DNA from: Candidatus Methylomirabilota bacterium
GTDB lineage: Bacteria; Methylomirabilota; Methylomirabilia; Rokubacteriales; DASRDR01
Direction of reading: 5' to 3'
Assembly (NCBI GenBank): GCA_036005065.1
Contig: DASYQW010000026.1
Location: 1-32,292 of the forward strand
Length of the DNA: 32,292 nt
Notes under the pieces: generated by a model
What the model was told of the DNA's origin: nothing
The model's input: only the letters and a program-made list of their open reading frames with translations
Databases searched by the model: none
Shown here: positions 15,904 through 23,187 of the stretch, piece after piece
How positions within the stretch are numbered: position 1 is the first letter of the stretch
How the letters are laid out: each line of letters begins with the position of its first letter
Made by a program: the position numbers and the translations under genes

Positions 15904-17049
15904 TCAATTCCGGCTGGTCAGGCGACGGTACAGCGCCTCCAGCCGCTCGACCTTGGCCGCCGTCGAGAAGCGCTCGCGCACCCACGTGCGTCCCGCGCGC
16001 CCGAGGGCCTCGGCCCACGCCGGAGCCTCGAGGAGCCGGAGGATGGCAGCGCCCAGCGCTTCGGGGTCCCGCGGGCGCACCAGCAGCCCCGTACGTTCGT
16101 GGAGCACGAGCTCGGGATTCCCGGCGGCCGCGGTGGCGACCACGGGCGTTTCCATCGCCAGCGACTCGCGGAGCGCCCCCGTGATGCCGTGACCCACGTG
16201 CGAGGCATCCACCGACACGTCGGAAGCGGCCAGGATCTCGGGGATGTCGTCCCGGTAGCCCCAGATCGTCACCGCCGGCTCGAGCCCGAGCTCGGCAGTC
16301 AGCGCCGCCAGCGGCCCGCGCTTCGCCGTTCGCGCGCCGACCAGGAGCAGGCGGGCTGCCGAGCGAGCCGCCCGGACGCGGGCGAAGGCCCGGATGACGT
16401 CGTCGTTGCCCTTCGGCTCGCGCACCCCGATCTGGGTCACCAGCGGTGTCGCCGGGTCGAGGCCGAGCTCGGCGCGGATGGCCGTCCCGCGAGCTCGGGC
16501 GGGGTCGAAGTGATCGGTGTCCGTTCCCGAGTACACGACCTCGATCTTGTCAGCCGGGACTCCCTGGAGGATGAGCCCCGCCTTGATCGCCTCACAGACG
16601 GCGACCACGCGGGCGACGAGCCGGCTCCGGTCGAGCAGGCGGCCGCCCAGCGACAGGGGAAAGCTCACGCCGCGGTTCACGACGAGGGGCGGGCGCGGAC
16701 CGAAGGCGCGGGCCAGCAAGGTGAGCGTGCGCCCGCCCCCCTTGTGGGCGTGGACCACCTGGGTCCCTTCGGTCCGGAGCAGCGCCGCCAGCCGGAGGGC
16801 GCCGACCGGATCGGCCGGCGAGCGGAAGAAGCCCACGTGAGCGAAGCCGGCGTCTTCCGCCTCGGCCGCCCACCGCGCGCTGGGCTGGGTCACCACCAGG
16901 ACCCGATGGCCCCGGGCGGCCAGGCCGCGGGCCAGGTCACGGAGCTGGATGGCGGCGCCGGTGTAGAAGTCGTCCTTCGGGTAGATTTGAAGGACGCGCA
17001 GCGGGTCTCCGGCTCCCTTTCGCTCGCCGCCGCCGGCGATGCCCCTCAC
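15904..17049 (-). CDS. GT4-family glycosyltransferase
   Basis: A 381-residue GT-B fold enzyme. The N-terminal acceptor domain starts LRVLQIYPKDDFYTGAAIQL, with a glycine-bearing loop and then VVHAHKGGGRTL. The C-terminal domain shows VVYSGTDTDHFDPARARG, LLLVGARTAKRGPL, GYRDDIPEILAASDVSVD, and the nucleotide-sugar site ESLAMETPVVATAAAGNPELV with the usual E-x7-E-type spacing. It probably adds a sugar to a lipopolysaccharide core or capsule precursor at the cytoplasmic membrane face. I use GTG 17049 as start because upstream codons overlap the rhodanese gene; no clear ribosome site supports it, and the true start could be a few codons downstream. First gene of the glycan cluster on this strand. 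Confidence 0.85.
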   Translation of the reverse strand: MRGIAGGGERKGAGDPLRVLQIYPKDDFYTGAAIQLRDLARGLAARGHRVLVVTQPSARWAAEAEDAGFAHVGFFRSPADPVGALRLAALLRTEGTQVVHAHKGGGRTLTLLARAFGPRPPLVVNRGVSFPLSLGGRLLDRSRLVARVVAVCEAIKAGLILQGVPADKIEVVYSGTDTDHFDPARARGTAIRAELGLDPATPLVTQIGVREPKGNDDVIRAFARVRAARSAARLLLVGARTAKRGPLAALTAELGLEPAVTIWGYRDDIPEILAASDVSVDASHVGHGITGALRESLAMETPVVATAAAGNPELVLHERTGLLVRPRDPEALGAAILRLLEAPAWAEALGRAGRTWVRERFSTAAKVERLEALYRRLTSRN

Positions 17050-17162
17050 CCCGGCCGGAGGGCGCGCATCAGTCCAGCTTGGGGCGGGAGCGCCTGCTGC
17101 CGCCTGCTGCCTGGCGCCGTCCCCGCACGGGTACGGTCCCGCATCGGTTTCTTCAGAGGCTC

Positions 17163-17807
17163 TCAGTCCTCGGCCAGCGGCAGGCCGGCGTCGATCCAGC
17201 CGGTCATGCCGCCCCACACGTTGGTGAGGCGCGGGAAGCCGCGGGCGAGGAGAAGGCTCCCCACCAGGCTCGAGCGGGGACCCCCGCGGCAGATGAGGGC
17301 GATGGGCCGATCGCGCGGGAGCTCGCCGGCGCGGCTCGGGACCTCCCGCATCGGGATGTGGGTGGCGCCCGGGACGTGGCCTTCCTCCCACTCGATGGGC
17401 TCCCGGACGTCGAGCACGATCAGATCGCGCTCGACCTCCCGCCGACGGGCCAGCTCGGGCGCGGTGACGTTGGGAAGCTCGGCCACCGGCAAGCCTGAGG
17501 CCCGCACCGCGTCCGATCCCACCACGTAGGCGCCGACGTCGTCCAGCCCGATCCGGGTGAATGCCGCCAGGGCCCGGACCACGTCGGCCTCGCTCTCGGC
17601 CAGCAGCACCAGCGGACGGTCGGCCGGGACGAACCAGCTCACGCGCTCGGCGAACTGCGGGCTGTCGATCCAGACGTTGAGACTCCCCGCCACGTGACCC
17701 GCGCCGAACGCGCGAGGCTCCCGGATGTCGACGAGCGTGGCCCCGGCGTCGAGACGGGCCCCGAGCGCCGTGGGCTGGAGGCGCTCCGGTGTCGCGCGCT
17801 TGAGCAT
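17163..17807 (-). CDS. Tandem rhodanese-domain protein
   Basis: A 214-residue protein with two rhodanese modules. The first (about 10-95) has LVDIREPRAFGAGHVAGSLN, but its active loop reads LLAESEAD, with no catalytic cysteine, so it should be inactive. The second (about 115-205) has VLDVREPIEWEEGHVPGATH and a catalytic loop ICRGGPRS, with Cys in place, ending WGGMTGWIDAGLPL. Such proteins move sulfane sulfur from thiosulfate or persulfides to acceptors in the cytoplasm. The ATG at 17807 has AAGGAGG a few bases upstream. It follows the flavin reductase-like gene by 34 nt and is probably in the same operon; the link to the glycan genes 113 nt downstream is uncertain. Confidence 0.9.
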   Translation of the reverse strand: MLKRATPERLQPTALGARLDAGATLVDIREPRAFGAGHVAGSLNVWIDSPQFAERVSWFVPADRPLVLLAESEADVVRALAAFTRIGLDDVGAYVVGSDAVRASGLPVAELPNVTAPELARRREVERDLIVLDVREPIEWEEGHVPGATHIPMREVPSRAGELPRDRPIALICRGGPRSSLVGSLLLARGFPRLTNVWGGMTGWIDAGLPLAED

Positions 17808-17841
17808 GACGACCTCCTTGTTCCTGGCGATGCGCTGAAGA

Positions 17842-18330
17842 TCATGGGCCCTCGTCGGTCTCCAGGTGGTGATAGCCGCCGCGGAAGTACACGAGCGGCG
17901 ACCCGTCGCCGACCCGCACACCTTCGACCTTACCCACGAAGATCGTGTGGTCGCCACCCTCGTAGCGGTGGAGCACTCGGCACTCGAGCGCCGCCACGAC
18001 GTCCTCGAGAATCGGGAGCCGGGCTTGCCCCTCGTGATGAGCGATCCCGCTGAACTTGTCGGCCATCGTGGAGGCGAAGTGCCGGGACAGATGCTCCTGG
18101 CTCTTCCCGAGCATGTTGACCGCGAACCAGCCGTACTCCTGGAACGCGCGGTAGGCCGTCGCCCCGTGGTCGATGCAGACGAGCACGAGCGGCGGCTCGA
18201 GCGAGACGGACGTGAACGCGCTGGCCGTGAGCCCGCACGGTCGCCCCTCGCGATCCCGCGTCGTCACCACGGTGACGCCGGCGGGGAACTCGCGGAGCGC
18301 GGACCGGAACTCAGCCGGGGTGACGGGCAT
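17842..18330 (-). CDS. Flavin reductase-like FMN-binding split-barrel protein
   Basis: A 162-residue flavoprotein of the flavin reductase family. Characteristic pieces are FRSALREFPAGVTVVTT, GLTASAFTSVSLEPPLVLVCID, FAVNMLGKSQEHLSRHFA, and the end EGGDHTIFVGKVEGVRVGDGSPLVYFRGGYH. Members reduce free flavin with NAD(P)H, either for a partner monooxygenase or as stand-alone reductases; no partner oxygenase is in view. The ATG at 18330 gives the usual family start. A TTGAAA / TACAAA promoter lies very close upstream. It precedes the rhodanese gene by 34 nt, suggesting a link with sulfur or redox chemistry. Confidence 0.9.
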   Translation of the reverse strand: MPVTPAEFRSALREFPAGVTVVTTRDREGRPCGLTASAFTSVSLEPPLVLVCIDHGATAYRAFQEYGWFAVNMLGKSQEHLSRHFASTMADKFSGIAHHEGQARLPILEDVVAALECRVLHRYEGGDHTIFVGKVEGVRVGDGSPLVYFRGGYHHLETDEGP

Positions 18331-18343
18331 GACCCTGGCTCCC

Positions 18344-18373
18344 TTTGTAGCAGACCGCCGGCCGTCGTTTCAA
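18344..18373 (-). promoter_or_regulatory. Promoter of the flavin reductase-rhodanese operon
   Basis: Minus-strand TTGAAA (18373-18368), 18 bp, TACAAA (18349-18344). The -10 is only 13 nt from the ATG at 18330, so the leader would be very short. Confidence 0.5.
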
Positions 18374-18412
18374 GAACCGCGCCGCGGCGTCGTCCGGAGC
18401 CGGGCGCCTGGC

Positions 18413-18441
18413 TTGACAAGGGTAGGGGCGGCCGCTACCTT
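18413..18441 (+). promoter_or_regulatory. Promoter of the former dipeptide importer operon
   Basis: TTGACA (18413-18418), 17 bp, TACCTT (18436-18441). It points at the decayed binding-protein remnant and, beyond it, the two permease genes. It diverges from the flavin reductase promoter. Confidence 0.6.
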
Positions 18442-18469
18442 GGGCGTACTTCGCGTCTCGCCCCTGCTC

Positions 18470-18619
18470 GAATGGCACGTTCCCACAGGAGGCGGTCCCT
18501 GGATCATCGTGATCCAGCCGTACGAGGACTACGGGCTCCAGAAGTACGTGGAGTTCACGCCGAGTCCGAACCAGCAGCTCGAGGTGCGCCGCTTCAACTT
18601 CCGTCTGCGGCGCGCGTAG
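18470..18619 (+). pseudogene. C-terminal remnant of a dipeptide/oligopeptide ABC binding protein
   Basis: The frame ending at TAG 18617-18619 reads GGPWIIVIQPYEDYGLQKYV, then EFTPSPNQQLEVRRFNFRLRRA. This is how family-5 solute-binding proteins (DppA type) end: a 'PWI..QP' strand followed by a short NPN/RRF tail. Only about 45-50 residues remain of the usual 500 or so, with no usable start codon, yet an intact promoter stands just upstream and the cognate permeases follow. An internal deletion removing nearly the whole gene is the simplest explanation. Recognition is from the C-terminal pattern and context only. Confidence 0.6.
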
Positions 18620-18634
18620 CGCCGATGACCCCGC

Positions 18635-18658
18635 CGGGCCCGGATCACCCGGGGCCCG
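18635..18658 (+). other. GC hairpin after the binding-protein remnant
   Basis: CGGGCCC at 18635-18641 pairs with GGGCCCG at 18652-18658 around a 10-nt loop, 16 bases after the remnant stop. There is no T-run. It could reduce read-through or stabilise the mRNA between binding protein and permeases. Confidence 0.35.
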
Positions 18659-18729
18659 TGCAGGGTGGTCTGATCAGGATGCGGATTCGAGTGCCACGAA
18701 CGATTGCCACGCCGCGCGGGCATTCGGAG

Positions 18730-18760
18730 CGCTTCGAGCGCGGGCTTCGCCCGCGCAACC
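18730..18760 (-). repeat. Dispersed hairpin repeat, copy C
   Basis: Read on the minus strand: GGTTGCG, stem GCGCGGGC / GCCCGCGC around GAA, then CTCGAAGCG. It is accompanied by the hairpin at 18776-18800, as in copies A and B. It lies in the gap between the binding-protein remnant and the first permease. Confidence 0.75.
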
Positions 18761-18775
18761 TCCGGGGGGGATTCT

Positions 18776-18800
18776 CAAAGGGGGGCAGAGCCCCCCTTTG
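18776..18800 (+). other. Perfect 10-bp hairpin just upstream of the first permease
   Basis: CAAAGGGGGG (18776-18785) pairs with CCCCCCTTTG (18791-18800) around CAGAG. The ATG of the permease is only 7 nt beyond. It is the partner hairpin of repeat copy C and resembles the terminator-like hairpins of copies A and B. So close to the start, it would be expected to affect translation or transcription of the permease. Confidence 0.6.
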
Positions 18801-18807
18801 AAGTAAG

Positions 18808-19740
18808 ATGCGCGGCCTCGGCGGCTTCCTCGGCTACCGGCTCTTTCGCACCCTCATCGCGCTCTGGCTGGTCTCGACCGTCGTCTTCGTGGTGATGCGG
18901 CTGTCGGGCGATCCGGTGCCGCTCCTCCTCCCGCCCGACGCGCCGATCGCGGAGATGAACCGCGTCCGCCGCGACCTCGGGCTCGACCGGCCGCTGGCCG
19001 TGCAGTACGGGGTGTTCCTGGTCGCAGTCGCCCGGGGCGACTTCGGGCGCTCGATCCACTTCCGTCAGCCGGCCATGGAAGTGGCGCTGTCCTATCTCCC
19101 GGCGACCTTCGAGCTGGGCCTGGCCGCGTTCGTGATCGCCGTCGTCGTCGCGTTTCCGGTCGGCGTCCTCTCCGCCATCCGCCGGAATTCGGTGCTCGAC
19201 CACGCCGCCATGGGGCTGGCCCTGATCGGCCAATCCGCCCCCACCTTCTTCATCGGCATCCTCTTCATCCTGGTCCTCTCGCTCAGGCTCGACCTGTTCC
19301 CGACCTCGGGACGGGGCGACTGGCACCACCTGGTCCTGCCGGCCCTGACGCTGGGCGCGTTCGCCATGGCGTCGATCGCCCGCATCACGCGCTCGGCCGT
19401 CCTCGAGGTCCAGCGAGCCGACTACATCCGGACGGCGCGCGCGAAGGGGGTCGGCGAGTTCCTGGTGGTCGCCAAGCACACCCTGAAGAACGCGGCGTTG
19501 CCGATCCTGACCATCACCGGGCTCCAGTTCGGGACGCTGCTGGGAGGCGCCGTGGTCACGGAGACGGTCTTCGCGTGGCCGGGAATGGGTCGGCTGGCGA
19601 TCCAGTCCATCTACAACCGGGACTACCCGGTGGTCCAGTCCACGGTCTTCCTCGCCGCGGTGCTCTTCATCGCGATCAACTTCGTCCTCGACCTGCTCTA
19701 CGGCGTGCTCGATCCACGAGCGCGGGAGGCCTCCGCGTGA
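18808..19740 (+). CDS. dppB: Dipeptide/oligopeptide-type ABC transporter permease (DppB family)
   Basis: A 310-residue inner-membrane permease with six apolar segments. It begins YRLFRTLIALWLVSTVVFVV and includes the typical periplasmic stretch MRLSGDPVPLL...RRDLGLDRPLAVQYG. The coupling 'EAA' loop, which contacts the ATPase, is VQRADYIRTARAKGVGEF, followed by KHTLKNAALPILTI. The end, FAWPGMGRLAIQSIYNRDYP, is also typical of DppB. Substrate may be peptides, nickel or glutathione; it cannot be told from the permease. The binding-protein gene upstream is destroyed and no ATPase genes (DppD/F) follow, so the importer is incomplete locally. Its last codons lie inside a 27-bp sequence repeated 174 bp downstream. 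Confidence 0.9.
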   Translation: MRGLGGFLGYRLFRTLIALWLVSTVVFVVMRLSGDPVPLLLPPDAPIAEMNRVRRDLGLDRPLAVQYGVFLVAVARGDFGRSIHFRQPAMEVALSYLPATFELGLAAFVIAVVVAFPVGVLSAIRRNSVLDHAAMGLALIGQSAPTFFIGILFILVLSLRLDLFPTSGRGDWHHLVLPALTLGAFAMASIARITRSAVLEVQRADYIRTARAKGVGEFLVVAKHTLKNAALPILTITGLQFGTLLGGAVVTETVFAWPGMGRLAIQSIYNRDYPVVQSTVFLAAVLFIAINFVLDLLYGVLDPRAREASA

Positions 19741-19927
19741 GGCGGCCCGGGCCGATCCCCGTCGCCGCGGGTCGTCCTCGGTCGTCGGCGGCCCTCAACG
19801 TATGCGGCATACGCCTCGGGCCGCCTCCTCCCTGCGTCCTACCGCGGCTCGGGGCTCGGCCCGGTTCCACCGTCGGAGCCGATCACGATGCCAGTCCGAA
19901 AGGCCTCCGCGTGAGGCGGCCCGGGCC
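19727..19927 (+). repeat. 27-bp direct repeats bracketing a 147-bp insert between the two permease genes
   Basis: The 27 bases at 19727-19753, which include the last codons and stop of the first permease, are repeated exactly at 19901-19927. The 147 bp between them contain a long interrupted palindrome (19787-19825) and no convincing gene. Removing one 174-bp unit would restore a normal short gap between the permeases, so this is an insertion or slippage product. The remaining 42 bp up to the second permease show nothing else. Confidence 0.85.
19787..19825. other. Interrupted 39-nt palindrome between permease genes
   Basis: Outer stem GGCGGCCC (19787-19794) / GGGCCGCC (19818-19825), then a symmetric 4 x 4 internal loop, then CGTATG / CATACG (19799-19804 / 19808-19813) around CGG. 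It would fold strongly in RNA or extrude in DNA. It lies inside the 147-bp insert. Confidence 0.6.
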
Positions 19928-19968
19928 CCGGCGCGGAATCGCGGCGCCGCCTCCGGCCGGGTGAGGCC

Positions 19969-20874
19969 GTGAGCCAGCCGGCCGTCATCTCGGAAGCGGT
20001 GGTGAGCGCGCCGGCGATCCCCGTGCCGGCGGGCGGCCGCCGCCGGCGGGTGCCGTGGCACGTCTGGGCCGCCGCGATGTTCGTGGCCGGGCTGGTCGTC
20101 GTCGCCGTGGCCGCGCCCTACCTGGCGCCGCACAACCCCGAGCGCGGCTCGCTCCGGGCGCGGCTCGCCGCGCCGACGCTGGAGGCCGCCGATGGCAAGG
20201 TCCATCCCCTCGGCACCGACCACCTCGGGCGGGACGTTCTATCCCGCATCATCTTCGGGACCCGCGTGTCGCTCACCATCGGCTTCGCGGCGGTGGCGGT
20301 CGGGGGGCTGGTCGGGGGCGTTCTCGGGCTGGTGGCGGGCTTCCGGGGGGGGTGGCTCGACGAGGCGATCATGACGGTGGCCGATGCCCAGCTCGCGTTC
20401 CCGTTCATCTTGCTGGCGATCGGGATCATCGCGGTCCTCGGGCCCTCGTTCCCGAATCTCGTCGTCGTCGTCGGGCTGTCCGGGTGGGTCACGTACGCCC
20501 GAGTGCTCCGCGCCCAGGTGCTCTCCCTCCGGCGGCGCGAGTTCGTGGACGCGATCCGGGGGCTCGGCGGTGCGCTTCCGCGGATCGTCCTCCGGCATAT
20601 CCTGCCCAACGTCGCGTCCACCCTCATGGTCATCGCCACCCTCGAGCTGGCCCGGGCCATCGTCCTGGAGGCGACGCTCTCCTTCCTGGGGCTCGGGATC
20701 CAGCCGCCGACGCCCTCGTGGGGCGGCATGATCCACGAGGGGCGCGAGTACCTGGACACCGCATGGTGGATCTCGGTGTGCCCGGGGCTCGTGCTCATGC
20801 TGACCTCGCTGGTGGTCAGCCGCACGGGCGATTGGCTGCGGGACGTCCTCGACCCGACCTTGCGCGGGGCGTAG
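19969..20874 (+). CDS. dppC: Dipeptide/oligopeptide-type ABC transporter permease (DppC family)
   Basis: A 301-residue permease. After a short variable start come VPWHVWAAAMFVAGLVVVAV and the DppC hallmarks PYLAPHNPERG and HPLGTDHLGRDVLSRIIFGTR. The membrane domain follows (LTIGFAAVAVGGLVGGVLGL). The EAA loop is LSLRRREFVDAIRGLG with RIVLRHILPNVAST. The end has ATLSFLGLGIQPPTPSWGGM. It forms the translocation pore with the DppB-like protein. Start is GTG 19969, with a weak GAGG upstream. The gap from the first permease has been widened by the 174-bp duplication. No ATPase follows; the next gene has its own promoter and belongs to another importer. Confidence 0.9.
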   Translation: MSQPAVISEAVVSAPAIPVPAGGRRRRVPWHVWAAAMFVAGLVVVAVAAPYLAPHNPERGSLRARLAAPTLEAADGKVHPLGTDHLGRDVLSRIIFGTRVSLTIGFAAVAVGGLVGGVLGLVAGFRGGWLDEAIMTVADAQLAFPFILLAIGIIAVLGPSFPNLVVVVGLSGWVTYARVLRAQVLSLRRREFVDAIRGLGGALPRIVLRHILPNVASTLMVIATLELARAIVLEATLSFLGLGIQPPTPSWGGMIHEGREYLDTAWWISVCPGLVLMLTSLVVSRTGDWLRDVLDPTLRGA

Positions 20875-20890
20875 CAGCGCCGACGGCGGG

Positions 20891-20919
20891 TTGACACTCG
20901 CGGAGCCTCATGTTACCGA
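20891..20919 (+). promoter_or_regulatory. Promoter of the polyamine-type importer operon
   Basis: TTGACA (20891-20896) with TACCGA (20914-20919) after 17 bp, or TTACCG after 16 bp. The -35 is perfect and the -10 weak. GGGAGG lies 8 nt before the ATG at 20940. Confidence 0.5.
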
Positions 20920-20939
20920 CTGGCACGGGAGGTCTCGCC

Positions 20940-22010
20940 ATGACAGAGAGTCTGATGGACCGCCGCGGGTTTCTGCTGGGGACGAGCGGGGTACTGGCCG
21001 GGGCATCCCTCGCCCGGCTCCGGCCGGCCGAGGCCCAGGCCAGGCCGAAGCAGCTCACGATGAGCAACTGGGGCGGGGAGTACGGGACGTTCGTCAAGGA
21101 GAACGTGGACGTCGATTTCACCAAGCGCTACGGGGTGTCCGTGGTGCACGACCCGAGCGCGGACAACGCGGCCCGGATCACCAAGGTGAAGCTGAGCCCG
21201 CCCGGGACCTACGACCTCCTCCACCTGGCCGACAGCTTCTTCGCCCGGGCCGTCGACGAGGGGATCCTGGAGCCGCTGAACTATCGCTCGCCGAACTTCA
21301 CCAACGTGCCCGACGTGGATCCGGCCGCCCTGACGCCCTACTGGCCGCGCGCGACCTTCAACGGGATGGGCATCGCCTACAACCCCCATATGGTGAAGGA
21401 GCCGCCGGTCTCCTGGGCCGACCTCTGGAAGCCGGAGTACAAGGGGAAGATCGTGGTGCCGGGCGTGAACCACTCGTTCGGGCTCTACGTGATCTTCTTC
21501 GGGGCGCTGGCCGCCGGCAAGGACTGGAAGGACGTCGACACCGGGTTCGAGATGCTCAAGCGCCTCTCCGACCTCCGCCCGGTGTGGTCCATGGACACGC
21601 CGTCGATCCAGAAGATGTTCCACCGGGAGGAGGTCGCCATCGGGTGGCTGGGCAAGGCCGAGACGCTCCACGCCCAGACGTGGGGGGCCAAGACGCAGTT
21701 CGCCATCCCGAAGGAAGGCGGCATCTTCGTCCAGTGGGGCTGGGGGATCGTCAAGGGGACCAAGAACCTGGAGTGGGCCGAGAAGTACGTGAACCTCAGC
21801 CTCGATCCCGAGGTTCAGGCACGGTACGCCGCCAAGTGGCGCTACGCCGGCTCGAACGCCAAGTGGGTCCAGCACGTCGACCCCGACGTCCGCAAGCGCG
21901 TCGAGTGGACGGCCGAGGAGACCAAGCGGCTGATCGTGCTCGACCACAGCTGGATCACCAAGCGGCGCGCCGAGCTCACGGAGCGGTGGAACAAGATCGT
22001 GAGCGGCTAG
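20940..22010 (+). CDS. Extracellular solute-binding protein of a spermidine/putrescine-type ABC importer
   Basis: A 356-residue binding protein. The N-terminus has a twin-arginine signal, DRRGFLLGTSGVLAGASLA, with probable cleavage after AEAQA, so it would be exported folded. The mature part begins KQLTMSNWGGEYGTFVKENV, like PotD/PotF-group proteins. It continues with YDLLHLADSFFARAVDEGIL, FNGMGIAYNPHMVKEPPVSW, WSMDTPSIQKMFHREEVAIGW and WGIVKGTKNLEWAEKYVN. It captures the substrate in the periplasm for the transporter encoded next. Substrate is unknown: the group covers polyamines, opine-like and other amines. The ATG at 20940 (GGGAGG upstream) is preferred to the ATG at 20910. First gene of an operon with the ATPase, two permeases and three catabolic-type enzymes. 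Confidence 0.9.
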   Translation: MTESLMDRRGFLLGTSGVLAGASLARLRPAEAQARPKQLTMSNWGGEYGTFVKENVDVDFTKRYGVSVVHDPSADNAARITKVKLSPPGTYDLLHLADSFFARAVDEGILEPLNYRSPNFTNVPDVDPAALTPYWPRATFNGMGIAYNPHMVKEPPVSWADLWKPEYKGKIVVPGVNHSFGLYVIFFGALAAGKDWKDVDTGFEMLKRLSDLRPVWSMDTPSIQKMFHREEVAIGWLGKAETLHAQTWGAKTQFAIPKEGGIFVQWGWGIVKGTKNLEWAEKYVNLSLDPEVQARYAAKWRYAGSNAKWVQHVDPDVRKRVEWTAEETKRLIVLDHSWITKRRAELTERWNKIVSG

Positions 22011-22116
22011 CCGCCCGCTCGACCCGGGGGCCGGGCCGCCACCCGCGGGTGACGAGCTCCGGAAGCGGCGGAAGCCCGGCGGCAGGCTCCGCGGGCCGGG
22101 CCGAGGGCGGGCGGTC

Positions 22117-23187
22117 ATGGCCCGCGTAGCCCTCGACCGCGTCACCAAGCGGTACGGGGACGTGGTCGCCGTCCGGGACGTCTCGCTCGTCGTCGACGAG
22201 GGGACGTTCGTCTCGTTCCTGGGCCCGAGCGGCAGCGGCAAGACCACCCTCCTGCGCCTCATCGCCGGGTTCCTGTCGCCGGAGGCGGGCGACATCTGGA
22301 TCGGGGACCGCCGGGTCAACGGGGTGCCGCCGCACCGGCGCAACATCGGAATGGTCTTTCAGCACTACGCGCTCTTCCCCCACATGACGGTGCTCGACAA
22401 CGTCGGGTTCGGCCTGGCCATGCGCGCGGTCGGCCGGATGGAAGCGGCCAGCCGGATTCGTGAGGCGCTGGCGCTGGTCAAGCTGGAGGGCCTCGAGCAC
22501 CGCTACCCCCGCGAGCTCTCCGGCGGCCAGCAGCAGCGGGTCGCGCTCGCCCGGTCCATCGTCATCAAGCCGGCCCTCCTCCTCCTGGACGAGCCTCTGA
22601 GCGCGCTCGACCGGAAGCTCCGAGCCGAGATGCAGCTCGAGCTGCGGCAACTCCAGCAGACGCTGGGCATCACCGCGCTGTACGTCACCCATGATCAGGA
22701 GGAAGCGCTGACGCTGTCCGATCGGATCGCCATCCTGAAGGACGGGGTGGTGGCCCAGGTCGGGGGCCCCCGCGAGATCTACGAGCAGCCGACCAGCGTG
22801 TTCGTGGCGGGATTCATGGGCACGGCCAACGTCTTCGAGGGCACCGTCGAGGCAGAAGGCGGCCGCCTGCGGGTCCGGTCGGGGCCCTTCGAGTTCGTCG
22901 TCCCGGCCGGGGCCGGCGCCGCGCCGGGCTCGGTGATCCGCGTGGCCGTCCGTCCCGAGCGGATCCGGCTCCTTCGGGCGGCGCCGCCGGGAATGCCGGC
23001 CATCCCGGGAAAGATCGCGAATGCGGTCTATCTCGGGGCGGAGACCCACTACCAGGTGGAGGTGGCGAGCCGGCATCGCGTGCTGGCGACCCTCCCCAAC
23101 GCCGGTGACGGCGGGCCGTCGCCCGAGCGGGGCGACACCCTCTACGTGAGTTGGCGGGTCGAGGATGTCCTCGTCCTCCGCGGCTGA
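22117..23187 (+). CDS. ABC importer ATPase, PotA type
   Basis: A 356-residue ATPase. It has Walker A GPSGSGKTT (36-44), Q-loop MVFQHYALFPHMTV, signature LSGGQQQRVALARS (starting at 134), Walker B LLLLDEPLSALD and the switch histidine in YVTHDQEEAL. The last 110 residues form a TOBE regulatory domain (for example VIRVAVRPERIRLL), as in PotA and MalK-type subunits. It powers uptake through the two permeases encoded directly after it. The ATG at 22117 is 106 bp after the binding-protein stop, in a GC-rich gap with no other feature. Its 3' end overlaps the next gene by 23 bp. Confidence 0.95.
   Translation: MARVALDRVTKRYGDVVAVRDVSLVVDEGTFVSFLGPSGSGKTTLLRLIAGFLSPEAGDIWIGDRRVNGVPPHRRNIGMVFQHYALFPHMTVLDNVGFGLAMRAVGRMEAASRIREALALVKLEGLEHRYPRELSGGQQQRVALARSIVIKPALLLLDEPLSALDRKLRAEMQLELRQLQQTLGITALYVTHDQEEALTLSDRIAILKDGVVAQVGGPREIYEQPTSVFVAGFMGTANVFEGTVEAEGGRLRVRSGPFEFVVPAGAGAAPGSVIRVAVRPERIRLLRAAPPGMPAIPGKIANAVYLGAETHYQVEVASRHRVLATLPNAGDGGPSPERGDTLYVSWRVEDVLVLRG

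Noticed and set aside
18472-18619. A genuine small gene at the dipeptide importer promoter
   Set aside because: The nearby ATG (18472) is in a different frame from the binding-protein-like tail, and no start with a ribosome site is in frame.
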